This document shows, piece by piece, positions 42,173 to 52,057 of a DNA stretch of 64,000 bases (positions are counted from its first letter, which is position 1; each line of letters starts with the position of its first letter). The position numbers were made by a program, and so were the translations under genes. Origin of the DNA: Scytonematopsis contorta HA4267-MV1 (GTDB lineage: Bacteria; Cyanobacteriota; Cyanobacteriia; Cyanobacteriales; Nostocaceae); the NCBI GenBank assembly GCA_019359035.1, contig JAHHIC010000081.1, forward strand, positions 19,534 through 83,533, read 5' to 3'. The notes beneath the pieces are model-generated. The model had not been told where the DNA came from. It saw only the letters and a program-made list of their open reading frames with translations, and did no database searches.

Positions 42173-44830
42173 TTACAGCCAGTTTCCAATCATCACAAAT
42201 GATGCCCAAAAGTAAGGATTTTGATAGTTAGGCATTTGCAATAGTGCTAGCTGTGCGTTGCGAAGGGCTTCTGCTTTGGTCATGCCCGGTTTGGTTAGTT
42301 CTTGGTAAAATTTAGTCATCAATATGCTAGTAGATAAATCGTTAACCTGCCAGAGAGTTGCTACAGTGGCACGGGCACCAGAACGAATTGCCACACCTGC
42401 CATTCCTAAGGCTGCTCGGTTATCACCTTCAGCCGTTTCACAAGCACTAAGGACAAACAGTTCAATGGGTTGCTCTCCTTGTTTACGGCTGCGTAAAAGT
42501 CGGTCTAGTTGTTTGGCATTAATACGGTCATTCCAAGCCAAAATAAAAGTATCTTCTGTATTAGAACTAAACTGACCGTGGGTTGCGAGGTGAAGTACAG
42601 GGAAGGGAAGCTTCTGGATGGCTTCTTGTAGTTTTTTGCTAGTAAACTGTTGGTTGAGCAGAATTTTAGCCTTAAGCTTGGAGCTAATTTGCTGCACTTC
42701 GCTGACCACTGCAGGTAGGGGTGGCAATCCTTGATGAGCTTCTGAAAGACCAGCTAATAATACCCTTAGCTCCTTTTTTGTTAAGGGTCGAGATTCTAAA
42801 AGTTGCAGTCCGGGCGCAAGGGCGATGTTGTATTTTTCAATTAGGTATTGTTGACCGTCATGGAGAGTTGCCATTGGCAAATTTCGCAACGCACCATCCA
42901 GAACAAATACTAAAGTTTTGATATTATTTTTTGCCAGAGACGCTGAAGCGGGTCGAATCAACCAATCATAAAGTTTTTGGACTAATGGTTGGCGTTCTCG
43001 CTCGAATGCTGTCCGACGCAGAGAAATCCGCGTTAGTTGCGTCATATTTTCCAGTTCTGTTTGAGATATTTTTATCCCATAATGACGCAAAGGTTCGCCC
43101 GGTATTGATAAAATAACTTCCAGACGGTCTCTTAAAATAATCGGATAAAAAACGGCAGCATTAACATCAAATTGGTCAATTTGTTTTGGTTTCGCCTCGG
43201 CGCAAGCATCTTGAAAGAAATTATCCAATTCAGCTAATTGTAAAGATTCAATCACCTGACGAGCTAGTTTGAGACTTTCTTGGCTAACTTCTCTTGAATC
43301 AGGGGTTTGTAGCAATAAGCTGACTAACTCACGATAAACTGGTTCAATGCTTTCGCGGAAGGAAAATTGCACGCCAGTATCAATAGCCACTAATTCATTA
43401 CGTAGAGAACCCAGAATATTAATTGCTTGAGTATAATTGATTTTGGCTTTTTCTAAATCACCTTGCAACCTGTAGATACGCCCCAATTGCCAAAATAACT
43501 GATAGGTAATATGAGGCGCAGTGTTAGATGATACTAAACTCAGAGCTTGAGTCGTTACGCTTTTAGAAAGCGACCATTGCTTTGATAGTTCGTAAAACCG
43601 ACCCCGACTGCCTAAAACATATGCCTGAGATTGAATATCTCCCAAAGCTTTTGCCTGTTCGAGGGCAAGGTTTAAAATTGGCTCAATAGCATTAATATTA
43701 GTATGAGGTTCGAGTGCTGCCAATTTCAGTAAACTCTGGGCAAAATTGAGTTGAGCGTACACACTTGCTCGTGTCGGACGTAACTCCGTAAAAGATGGTA
43801 TGTGCGATTGCCATAAGCTAATAGCCCGAGCTTTGTCTCCACTCTCAACAAAAAGCCTTAGTTGGTTTAGTGTTGCTTGGAGTCGCTGTATTGGTTCGCC
43901 ATAATTATATGCTGCTTGGTAAGCTGTTAAAGCTTCTTGTCTGAGTTGAGTAACATAAAGAGGCTTTTTGCTATTTTGAATCGCCAAAGCGTAAGCCTTC
44001 TTACCCAAACCAAGATAAGCAGCAGCGATATCTTGGGGTAATTGTAATTTTTGGGCAACTTCTAAACTATGTTTTAATAAATTCTCAGATTGCTCTAACT
44101 CGCCACCCAGCAGCAGCAAATTCCCCAACGAACGCAAACCTAATGTGTTGACGGGAGAAACAGGCAGACTTTTCAGGGTTTGCAGTTCCCCATCAGAGAG
44201 ATTGCACTGCTGTCGTCTTGAATCTTTTGCACGTGTTTGTATAGTTAGCCCTAATGCTGAACGCAGCGCGTCGCAAGCTTTAGGATATAAGCCTAAATCT
44301 TGTAGTGCGGCAGCTTTGTTAATTAGACTTTGAGTACTTAGTACCCGATTACCAATTTGCTGATAAAGGTCAGATGCTTCCTCCCAAGCAACTTGTGCGT
44401 CTGCAGCTTTTCCTGTTTCCCTTAAAAGTCGTCCTTGCACATCCAAAGCTTCTGCCAAAAGTTTCTTCTGATTATGATTTTTTGGAATCGAGCGTAAAAT
44501 CGCGAGGCTTTGTGAAATCACCCGACTTGCATCTTGCCACTGTCCCAGTTGTTGGTAAACTAGCGAGAGATTTCTGCTGGCGACAGCCTGACTTAGCTTA
44601 TCTCCTTTTGCAGCAAAATGGCTAATAGCAGTAGTTAATTCTCTAGCAGCTTGTTCAAACTTTCCAGCTTCATAGCTAGCTTTTCCAGCTTGTACTTGGG
44701 CTATGACAGGTGGCTGTGTTATCAACAATTCACAAGAGAAAATTGCCATTGAGAAGATAAACAGCAAAACCAAGAGTAAAAGGCGTCGGTGAAAAGGAAA
44801 ATTTTTTCTACCTGGATTACGCTTAATCAT
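42173..44830 (-). CDS. TPR-CHAT protein (caspase-like protease domain), membrane-anchored
   Basis: The 885-residue form starts at the ATG at 44830. An N-terminal hydrophobic segment (LLLLVLLFIFSMAIFSCELL) is an export signal or anchor. TPR-like repeats fill residues ~50-480 (AGKASYEAGKFEQAARELTT, IYRLQGDLEKAKINYTQAIN). The C-terminal CHAT domain (~600-885) has the catalytic dyad His751 in LHLATHGQF and Cys797 in VLSACETAEG, so it should be an active caspase-like cysteine peptidase. A longer reading from 44971 would overlap the DUF928 gene. It is the last gene of an operon with DUF928, TPS hemagglutinin and AAA-CHASE2 genes. Confidence 0.92.
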   Translation of the reverse strand: MIKRNPGRKNFPFHRRLLLLVLLFIFSMAIFSCELLITQPPVIAQVQAGKASYEAGKFEQAARELTTAISHFAAKGDKLSQAVASRNLSLVYQQLGQWQDASRVISQSLAILRSIPKNHNQKKLLAEALDVQGRLLRETGKAADAQVAWEEASDLYQQIGNRVLSTQSLINKAAALQDLGLYPKACDALRSALGLTIQTRAKDSRRQQCNLSDGELQTLKSLPVSPVNTLGLRSLGNLLLLGGELEQSENLLKHSLEVAQKLQLPQDIAAAYLGLGKKAYALAIQNSKKPLYVTQLRQEALTAYQAAYNYGEPIQRLQATLNQLRLFVESGDKARAISLWQSHIPSFTELRPTRASVYAQLNFAQSLLKLAALEPHTNINAIEPILNLALEQAKALGDIQSQAYVLGSRGRFYELSKQWSLSKSVTTQALSLVSSNTAPHITYQLFWQLGRIYRLQGDLEKAKINYTQAINILGSLRNELVAIDTGVQFSFRESIEPVYRELVSLLLQTPDSREVSQESLKLARQVIESLQLAELDNFFQDACAEAKPKQIDQFDVNAAVFYPIILRDRLEVILSIPGEPLRHYGIKISQTELENMTQLTRISLRRTAFERERQPLVQKLYDWLIRPASASLAKNNIKTLVFVLDGALRNLPMATLHDGQQYLIEKYNIALAPGLQLLESRPLTKKELRVLLAGLSEAHQGLPPLPAVVSEVQQISSKLKAKILLNQQFTSKKLQEAIQKLPFPVLHLATHGQFSSNTEDTFILAWNDRINAKQLDRLLRSRKQGEQPIELFVLSACETAEGDNRAALGMAGVAIRSGARATVATLWQVNDLSTSILMTKFYQELTKPGMTKAEALRNAQLALLQMPNYQNPYFWASFVMIGNWL

Positions 44831-44849
44831 GTAAAGTTTTGCGAGTAAT

Positions 44850-45395
44850 TCAAAGTTTAATAAGCTTTTGATTCGGTTGAATGCGCTGTATCCACCCCTC
44901 AATAACCACATCTCGACTACGCCTTTCTTGGTCGCAAATGAGCGCAATAGAATACTTATAACGTTTGCCAAATGTTAAAGATGGGGCTTCTTTTGGTAGT
45001 TTAAAATTAAAAATCCCTGGTTTGTTTGGAAGCGTATAGGTAGTTTGATAAAGTCCTTTTAGGTTTTCGTCCCAAAGACTAAATTCAGCTTTTTCGGGAA
45101 CTGACTCGGTTATTTTAATAGAAACAGTAGGGTACGCCTCTGTTGTTTGTTGAATTGTTTGTTGAATCTCGTTAGCCGAGGTTTCTGGTAGCAAAATCTC
45201 AGGTTTAGACATAGCGCAGTTTCCCCGTGAACCTCCTCCACTTGTGGTTTTAGGTGCGCTAGTAGGATTAAAGGTTCCACCACTGGAACTATTTGTATTT
45301 TGCGCTTGTATTGAACTCAGAGGAAATAGTACTAAACTAAAGACCAGAGAACAGAAAAAAAAAGCTGGTGATTGAAAAATGCTTATACTAGACAT
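44850..45395 (-). CDS. DUF928 domain protein, exported
   Basis: A 181-residue protein with a signal peptide (FFCSLVFSLVLFPLSSIQAQ) and a Ser/Gly-rich linker, then the DUF928 domain (LLPETSANEIQQTI, YPTVSIKITESVPEKAEFSL, KRYKYSIALICDQERRSRDV). DUF928 proteins are cyanobacterial and commonly sit beside CHAT and hemagglutinin genes, as here; their function is not known. It lies 27 bp from the TPS gene and 19 bp from the CHAT gene. Confidence 0.88.
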   Translation of the reverse strand: MSSISIFQSPAFFFCSLVFSLVLFPLSSIQAQNTNSSSGGTFNPTSAPKTTSGGGSRGNCAMSKPEILLPETSANEIQQTIQQTTEAYPTVSIKITESVPEKAEFSLWDENLKGLYQTTYTLPNKPGIFNFKLPKEAPSLTFGKRYKYSIALICDQERRSRDVVIEGWIQRIQPNQKLIKL

Positions 45396-45422
45396 ATTTT
45401 ATACTATGCTTGATTGAGTATT

Positions 45423-48293
45423 TCATGGGGAATAGCAGGAACTAGAAGGCTTTGAACTGCGTTGCTGTGTAACTTCACCAGTATTATAACCAACTAAAGT
45501 AACATCACCGTTTTGATTAAAAATCCAACCTCGTGCAGGGATAATTACTGGTGGAGAGAGGTAATTAGAATACACAGCATTATCTATTCTCTCGCTCCTC
45601 TTAGGCGATATAGGCAAATCACTCCAACTCACGCGCACCCCATCATCACCCAGGTTTTCTCCAGGATTTACAGGTAAACCACCTCGTCCGGCAATAACAA
45701 ATTCACTCGCTCCCCCTTCAAGACAGGGATTTGTAGCAATTAAGCTAGCTGGGTCTAATATATTTTCTGGTAGTTCGACTAAACCCTGTGCTGGATTTAC
45801 TCCAGATGTACTAAATGTTACCGTACCTTGTAAGTTAGGCCCACTTGCTTGGGAAATGGCGGCGATGTTGCTGGTGGTCAGCAGCTGGGTAGGGCTGACC
45901 TGTGAAGCTTCTAATTCGGTGTCTGTTAGTCCCAGGCGTTCTCTGACCTGCTCGCGGCTGACGGGAGCAAAGCCAAAAATGTTGGGAAAGTTGATTGTAA
46001 CGCTTCCGCCTTTTGCCGTGCGAGCATTGGCGGTGATATCGCTGTTTTCTTGGGGAAAGGCAACCAGAACATCCCCTTTCAAGGAAATGTTACCACCATT
46101 AGAAGTACCCGCATCGGTTGTAATCTGGCTACCTCGGCGTAAAATAGTATACTGCGCCTGGAGGTTAATATTAGCTCCTTCACCAGAAACAGTCCTGCCA
46201 TCAATCTTGCCTTGGTTGTTAAGGAATATCTCCTTTGCTGCTACTTCTATTTTTCCAGCATTTCCCGAACCAAGGCTTTCAACACTTACCTTTCCTTTAT
46301 CCTCGACAATAAGCCGATTAGTAGTGATGCTCAAGTCTCCAGCTATACCTGTGGCAGGGGGAAGCTGATAGATGGCCTGAAAATATAAATCCCCTGATGT
46401 TGTTCCAATGCCAAGTCCACCACTTCCGGATGTTCCCCTGATTTCCACTGTTTCAGAAGCATTGATAATCACATTACCACTTTTACCTGCCCCAAGGGTA
46501 GAAGCGCCAACTGTCCCTTCATTCTCGACTAATAAACGTTTCGTGTTAATTCGCACGTCGCCAGACACTGCATTTCCCGAAGTCGCAACGGAACCAATAA
46601 AACCCAGCCCCGCCACGTTAACTAACTCCCTGGCATTGATGGTCAGGTTACCACCTCGCCCCAAAGATGGATACAGTCTGTCGGCGAAAAATCCGCTTCC
46701 CGCGTTAATACTTCCTCCTTCTTTAACCACGACAGAGCCAGCATTAATCTCCATATTTCCCGCATCCCCTGTGCCACTAGCCGCAAGCGTATTAATACTG
46801 GAAACGAATAAAGCATTGGGAAACCTTCCCGATACGACCACAGAGTCTTTTGCGTTAATGGTGAGATTACCTCCCTTACCAGAACCTATAGTTGCAGTGC
46901 TTACAGTTCCTAACCCCTGAACTAGCAAATTTCCCGTGTCAATGGTTAAATTCCCTGCATTCCCCCCTTGAACTCCTGCGGTAGCTTGAATGTGACCACC
47001 ATCTACCTCAATTGATGAGCCTGCTTGAATGTGAGTATTTCCGCCTCTACCTGTCCCTTGCGTGGGGCCACCAATATAGGCTCCGGAACTTAATTTTAAC
47101 TGCTGAGTTGACACAGTTAGCTTGCCACTGTCTCCTAGTCCAAAGCTTCCAACCAAGATAGAACTTATTAAATTAGACAGGTTTACCGTTCCACTGAAAG
47201 CTGGTAATACATAATTGCGTTGATATGTCTCGTAGCTAATTCCCCTCAGTTCCAAAGAATCGGTAGCACGGACGGCAATATTTCCGCCTTTTCCCGTCCC
47301 TAATGTAGCGGCGTGTATAAATGCCCCATCCTGTAACTTTATTTGTGACGCGAGTATATTTATATCCCGACCATCAATATTTCCCAGGGTATTGGAAGCT
47401 ATATTAGCACGCTCGCTTAAAGTCAGCTTTCCGGCTCTAATGTTAATAGCACCTCCACCAGTACCACTAGCTATAACCGACGCAGTACCGGATAAATCAA
47501 TATTCCCAAAATTTTCAACCCCCCGATAGTCCAACTCTGAACTCGTTGGAATCAAGTTGAAGCCAATAAAACCCGGACTGGCAATGCTTCCTAGTAAAAT
47601 ATTACCGCCAAAAGCAGTAATATTACCGCTATCCAAATTTAAATCACCTCCCAGCAACGCCAAAGTTTGACCGGGAGTTACTTCTAAACCAACGGGGGTT
47701 TGTGCGTCCTGAATTACTCGACTGCTGCGAGATTGATTAATAATAGTACCCGGGTTTTCTCGAAACCTCAATCCCAAGGGAATATTTACGGTTAATAACG
47801 GGGGTGCTTGTGGATTAACAGCACTAAATTCAAATCCATTAAAAACTATGCTGCTGGAAGAACTTGCTAAAAAAGACCCGCGTAAATCTAACTTAGAATT
47901 AGGACCAAACACAATTCCTGACGGGTTAATAAAAAATAAGTTAGCATTACCCAATACTCCCAAAGTTCCCAAAATATTGGAGAGATTTTTACCTGTTACT
48001 CGGCTGAAAATATTAGTAATACTATCGGGATGAGAAAAATAGGCTCCTCTTCCTTCTTGAATATTGAATTCACCAAAACTGTGAAATAAATTTGTCCCGC
48101 GAATCGCACCACTATCAATACGCTCAGAAGGTACTCCTTTAATTACATCAGGTTTTACTACCGAACTTTCAACACCAAGAGACGCATCGGGCGTAATTTG
48201 AGCCAAGGCTTTTGACTTGAAAACACACAATGAAAGCGAAAAAAGTAATAATGATATTGGGACTCTTTTCAGGGGGAAATTTAGAGGACACAT
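45423..48293 (-). CDS. Two-partner-secretion filamentous hemagglutinin-like protein
   Basis: A 956-residue exported protein. After the signal peptide (LLLFSLSLCVFKSKALAQ) comes the hemagglutination-activity (TPS) domain, with NLFHSFGEFNIQEGRGAYF and the conserved NPSGIVFGPNSKLDLRGSFL. The rest is a right-handed beta-helix with repeating GxGKGGNxxI-type turns. A TpsB-type outer-membrane pore is needed for export; none is in this window. The gene is the second in the AAA-CHASE2 / TPS / DUF928 / CHAT run. Confidence 0.92.
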   Translation of the reverse strand: MCPLNFPLKRVPISLLLFSLSLCVFKSKALAQITPDASLGVESSVVKPDVIKGVPSERIDSGAIRGTNLFHSFGEFNIQEGRGAYFSHPDSITNIFSRVTGKNLSNILGTLGVLGNANLFFINPSGIVFGPNSKLDLRGSFLASSSSSIVFNGFEFSAVNPQAPPLLTVNIPLGLRFRENPGTIINQSRSSRVIQDAQTPVGLEVTPGQTLALLGGDLNLDSGNITAFGGNILLGSIASPGFIGFNLIPTSSELDYRGVENFGNIDLSGTASVIASGTGGGAINIRAGKLTLSERANIASNTLGNIDGRDINILASQIKLQDGAFIHAATLGTGKGGNIAVRATDSLELRGISYETYQRNYVLPAFSGTVNLSNLISSILVGSFGLGDSGKLTVSTQQLKLSSGAYIGGPTQGTGRGGNTHIQAGSSIEVDGGHIQATAGVQGGNAGNLTIDTGNLLVQGLGTVSTATIGSGKGGNLTINAKDSVVVSGRFPNALFVSSINTLAASGTGDAGNMEINAGSVVVKEGGSINAGSGFFADRLYPSLGRGGNLTINARELVNVAGLGFIGSVATSGNAVSGDVRINTKRLLVENEGTVGASTLGAGKSGNVIINASETVEIRGTSGSGGLGIGTTSGDLYFQAIYQLPPATGIAGDLSITTNRLIVEDKGKVSVESLGSGNAGKIEVAAKEIFLNNQGKIDGRTVSGEGANINLQAQYTILRRGSQITTDAGTSNGGNISLKGDVLVAFPQENSDITANARTAKGGSVTINFPNIFGFAPVSREQVRERLGLTDTELEASQVSPTQLLTTSNIAAISQASGPNLQGTVTFSTSGVNPAQGLVELPENILDPASLIATNPCLEGGASEFVIAGRGGLPVNPGENLGDDGVRVSWSDLPISPKRSERIDNAVYSNYLSPPVIIPARGWIFNQNGDVTLVGYNTGEVTQQRSSKPSSSCYSP

Positions 48294-48419
48294 TTTTAAT
48301 GATTATTTTACGGTGATATTACTGGATTTTACAGAAGCTTAGCGTAGTATACAATACCATTGTTGTGTCCGATTTTTAAGAGAGTTTTGTAAATAAAATA
48401 TAAAATTTTTGTGGGTGCG

Positions 48420-51107
48420 TTACTTTCTGTGTTTAATGAGCCACTGTTTTATAACAATTTGATTTTTCTTACTTTCTGATTGCTTTAGATACTCAATTGC
48501 TATCCTGACAGCAGTAGAATTGGTAGCGGATTCTTCTAACAATAATTTCAGAATTTGTTGGATTTGAATTTTTTCTAACTTTTTATTGATAATAATATTT
48601 ATTGTAATTGCTGCAAATAGTAATCCCAAAGATGACGGCACAAATGGCAACCACCAACCCTGCAAAAAACTTTGGTAAGCGATAAATAATAACACTACAC
48701 TTGCTAACAAAATGCTAGCGATAATCACCTGTAAAGACTTCAATTTCCAGGTTAATACTGCTCCCAATAATGACCAAAGCAACATCCAGAACCATTCTTG
48801 AGGTTCAGTCAAAACTTGTAGTGTTGGTCTTCCATCTAAAGCAGCACTGACAAGATGGCTAATTAAATTAGCATGAATCACTACTCCCGGAGTCCGTCTA
48901 GGTGCATATGACAAACTACTACTGTAGGGGGTATAGTGAAGGTCGTTAAGACTTTCGGCAATTATACCTATTAAAATCATTCGACTTGCCATTAAATTTG
49001 GTGGTATCCGATTTTCTAAAACATTGGTAAACGAGATAGTTTGGAAATTATTTAATAACCCGCGAAAATTCAGTAATATTTGATAACCTCCAGCATCAGC
49101 CTGTACATAGCCTCCATCATTAGTATCAAATTTCTTGAATACATCTCGACCTAGTTGCACTCGATATTTATCTATTTGTTTTGGAGTTATTCCTTCTGCT
49201 TTTAAATAGCTAAGGGCAATTTTCAAACCAAAACTTTCGTAAATTTGATTGTTGTGCAAAAAAGTAAGCAAACCGCGACGGATTTTGCCATCAGCATCTA
49301 ATATTAAATCGGCGAAGCCAATTTGCCCCGATTGCTTTAAAATTTCTGGTGGAAGAATCCGACTGTCAATAACTTTCTCAATACCAATTAGATTTGGCGT
49401 GGATTTATATATCTCTAATAAGTTTTTATTACCGGGTTCTACAGGCAAATTTCGATATAAATCAAAACCAATGACTCTAGGATTGTTGGCTTTTATATTT
49501 TCAAGTGCCTTAGTTAAAAGCTTATCTGGCACAGGCCATTGCCCAATTTTAGTAATATCTGCTTCGTCAATAGTGACAATTACAATGCGTTCATCAGGAC
49601 TTTCTGCAGTTCGCCAACGAAAAAAATTGTCTAAAGCATTCCACTCCATTCCTTGCAAAAATCCCGTCAAACCCAAGAGAATAATTAAACTGGTAACGCA
49701 TAGAGCTGTTACCCCAGTCCAAGCCCAGCAAATTTTATACTTAAGACATTCTTGTTTCGCCTTCCGTCTAGCAAATAAGAGGATTTGATTTGCTTGTTCG
49801 AGAGATAAAAAAGCATTCTCTGCTTCCTGCTTGCTTAATTCTTGACTGGCTGCTAAGTATTGATAATCCAAGTCGCTTAAACTTTTACCTAATGCCCAAG
49901 CCAAGGCTTCTTCGAGAGCTTGTCCTCGTAATAAACGCGATTTGTCCTTTGCTTGTGAAGCGACCCAAGCTTCTAAAAATTGAGAATAAGGACGTAAATA
50001 ATTTAATTGTTTTTCTACCCATATAAGGTTAAACACTTCAGAATATATGGGATTTTTGACCTTTAGGAACCCTTGCTTTTTGACAACTAAACCACTCAGC
50101 AATAGTTGAATCTGTTCTAGACTATCGTCTGTTTTTACTGGGACTTCTTGTAATATTTTCTGGTAAATACCCAGCATTCTCACGGTACTTTTACCGCCGT
50201 GTTGGATGCGGTTGGATATTGTTCTCAAATGTTCCGGCTCATCTTGGGATTCCCATTGTTCAATAATCTGCTTTCTGACAATAGTTTCTACCGAAGATAC
50301 TTCTACTTGGTTGATGTCATTTGGAATTGAACTAGCAACTAACTTGCATAGTTTTTGTGTTAAAAATGCTTGTCCGAATGTCCAAGCTAAAATTTCTTTT
50401 AAAATTTCCCGACCGCAGGTGTTTGTTACTCCTAATCCCTGAATTAGGGGTAGAGCTTCTTGCTCTTCAAAACCTCTTAACTCTATAGCTTGACCGATAT
50501 TAAATGGAGTACGATTTCCGGCTTTGATTAAATCCGATGGCGTAGCTACACCAAAAATAGCAAAAGTAACACGCTTATATGAGGGATTAATAGCTCTTTG
50601 ATTATAACAAAATCGAATCAGTGCAAAAAAGTCATCGACAGAAAAATCCAAATTCAGAATACTATCAATTTCATCAATAAAAATAAATAGTTGTTCGTTG
50701 GGAAAGTGGACTTGCAGTAATTCCTCAATGAAGAAACTTAATTTGCTCTGCTCTGATAAATATGAACATTCTTTCAACCAAGTTTTTAAATTATTTTTTT
50801 TTGGAAGTTTAAAACTTGACCACAAATTGCCAATAAAGCTATTATACCATTGCACAGGAGTAATATTTTTACTGCCAATACTGGTCATATCTACAGCAAC
50901 GCATTTAAATTCTTCTTTTATAAGGCGATGCATAGTTCTAACCAACAGCGAAGATTTACCCATCTGTCGGGAGTTAAGCACATAGCAAAATTCACCTTGC
51001 TTTAATGCATCATAAAGTTTTGCATCAGCCTGTCGTTCCACATAACTAGGGTCTTCACTGTTGAGACTACCGCCTACTTGGTATTTAATTTTATTTGAAG
51101 TTGCCAT
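48420..51107 (-). CDS. AAA-like ATPase fused to a CHASE2 sensor domain
   Basis: The 895-residue protein begins with an AAA-like domain (PF14516 type): Walker A-like SRQMGKSSLLVR at 46-57 and Walker B LFIFIDEIDSIL. A transmembrane helix (GVTALCVTSLIILLGLTGFL) near 480 leads to an extracytoplasmic CHASE2 domain (LDNFFRWRTAESPDERIVIV, DEADITKIGQWPVPDKLL). About three more helices follow, and the C-terminus is short, without kinase or cyclase. It therefore looks like a membrane sensor that controls an ATPase. It is the first gene of the operon; the next starts 126 bp further on. Confidence 0.9.
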   Translation of the reverse strand: MATSNKIKYQVGGSLNSEDPSYVERQADAKLYDALKQGEFCYVLNSRQMGKSSLLVRTMHRLIKEEFKCVAVDMTSIGSKNITPVQWYNSFIGNLWSSFKLPKKNNLKTWLKECSYLSEQSKLSFFIEELLQVHFPNEQLFIFIDEIDSILNLDFSVDDFFALIRFCYNQRAINPSYKRVTFAIFGVATPSDLIKAGNRTPFNIGQAIELRGFEEQEALPLIQGLGVTNTCGREILKEILAWTFGQAFLTQKLCKLVASSIPNDINQVEVSSVETIVRKQIIEQWESQDEPEHLRTISNRIQHGGKSTVRMLGIYQKILQEVPVKTDDSLEQIQLLLSGLVVKKQGFLKVKNPIYSEVFNLIWVEKQLNYLRPYSQFLEAWVASQAKDKSRLLRGQALEEALAWALGKSLSDLDYQYLAASQELSKQEAENAFLSLEQANQILLFARRKAKQECLKYKICWAWTGVTALCVTSLIILLGLTGFLQGMEWNALDNFFRWRTAESPDERIVIVTIDEADITKIGQWPVPDKLLTKALENIKANNPRVIGFDLYRNLPVEPGNKNLLEIYKSTPNLIGIEKVIDSRILPPEILKQSGQIGFADLILDADGKIRRGLLTFLHNNQIYESFGLKIALSYLKAEGITPKQIDKYRVQLGRDVFKKFDTNDGGYVQADAGGYQILLNFRGLLNNFQTISFTNVLENRIPPNLMASRMILIGIIAESLNDLHYTPYSSSLSYAPRRTPGVVIHANLISHLVSAALDGRPTLQVLTEPQEWFWMLLWSLLGAVLTWKLKSLQVIIASILLASVVLLFIAYQSFLQGWWLPFVPSSLGLLFAAITINIIINKKLEKIQIQQILKLLLEESATNSTAVRIAIEYLKQSESKKNQIVIKQWLIKHRK

Positions 51108-51353
51108 AAATAGGAAACATTGGATTAAATAAGTAAAAAATAATACATTACACTAACTTATCTATCTTTGCCGTAAATTTGTCAAGTACCTGTTGTTACC
51201 TATAGTTTCAGTATAAACAGCATTTGTAATGTATTTTAAAATATCAGAAATTCAATCTTAAAATGGAGAATATTTAATTCGTAAGTAGTAAATTATACAT
51301 TTTAATTACTTATTAGTTTTCTATTCCTAAGACGCAGAGTACAGATTTACGAT

Positions 51354-51683
51354 TTAAGAGAGTGCTTCTCGCAAAATTTTTAGCTTTTCTGGCAAAATTC
51401 GATAATAAATCCAAGTCCCACGTCGCTCTTTCTCTAGCAAGCCTGACTCGTGCATGACTTTGAGATGATGACTCACTGTTGGTTGCGAGACTCCTAGCGG
51501 CTCCACCAACTCACAAGCGCAAACCTCCTTATTCGGTTGAGATGCTATCAAACTCAGCATTTGTAGCCGCATGGGCTCACCCAATACGCGGAAGATAGCA
51601 GCCAAGTATGACGCCTCATCAGGTGTAAGGCTGCGAGCAAATAAGAAGGAGCAACAAGGTGTTGTCGGTTTAGATATCTTCAT
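51354..51683 (-). CDS. arsR: ArsR/SmtB family metalloregulator
   Basis: A winged-HTH repressor of 109 residues. The metal site is the ELVCACEL-type motif, here KEVCACELVEPLG with Cys55 and Cys57, placed in the DNA-recognition helix region as in As(III)-sensing ArsR; an additional Cys10-Cys11 pair is near the N-terminus. The HTH is LGVSQPTVSHHLKVMHESGLL. It is divergent from a truncated arsI-like gene, and three operator-like repeats fill the 89-bp space between them. Confidence 0.9.
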   Translation of the reverse strand: MKISKPTTPCCSFLFARSLTPDEASYLAAIFRVLGEPMRLQMLSLIASQPNKEVCACELVEPLGVSQPTVSHHLKVMHESGLLEKERRGTWIYYRILPEKLKILREALS

Positions 51684-51692
51684 AATCTATAT

Positions 51693-51755
51693 ATTGACAT
51701 ACATCAATATCCTTCGCCATAATATCGACATATATCAATATAGATGTTCATCAAT
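51693..51755. promoter_or_regulatory. Three ArsR operator-like inverted repeats
   Basis: ATTGACATACATCAAT (51693), ATCGACATATATCAAT (51724) and ATAGATGTTCATCAAT (51740) all fit AT-x-GA-N6-TCAAT. This is the common form of ArsR/SmtB half-site pairs. They lie between the divergent arsR and arsI-like genes. Confidence 0.7.
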
Positions 51756-51772
51756 AAAAGGAATGACTGATT

Positions 51773-52057
51773 ATGTCTCGTGTACAACTAGCCTTGAATG
51801 TAAGTAATATTGACGCAGCTGTTGACTTCTACAGCAAAATATTTGGTACAGAACCTGCTAAGCGTCGTCCGGGCTATGCCAATTTTGCGATTGCTGAGCC
51901 ACCTTTGAAACTGGTACTAATTGAGAATCCTTCAGAGGCTGGCAAATTGAATCACTTAGGAGTTGAAGTGGATTCATCAGAACAGGTTAAAGAGGCAAGT
52001 GAGCGTCTCTATCAAGCCAATTTAAAGGTGAAGGCAGAAGAGCAAACTACTTTGTAG
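51773..52057 (+). pseudogene. Truncated ArsI/CadI-type C-As lyase
   Basis: The N-terminal 94 residues (SRVQLALNVSNIDAAVDFYS, EPAKRRPGYANFAIAEPPLK, LNHLGVEVDSSEQV) match ArsI, the non-haem-iron dioxygenase that splits carbon-arsenic bonds of organoarsenicals. Full-length members have about 145 residues. Here the frame ends ...KAEEQTTL-stop, at the point where the family has a vicinal Cys pair that binds trivalent arsenic. The third iron ligand further on is also missing. Downstream DNA has only repeat-like ATTCGTAATT sequences. The product is probably inactive in C-As cleavage. Confidence 0.75.

Noticed and set aside
45856..46920. Two long plus-strand frames opposite the hemagglutinin gene
   Set aside because: They are antisense shadows of the repetitive Gly/Asn/Thr-rich beta-helix coding sequence.
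49249..49788. 179-codon plus-strand frame opposite the AAA-CHASE2 gene
   Set aside because: Antisense shadow of the CHASE2 coding region; Ser/Lys-rich translation without a domain.
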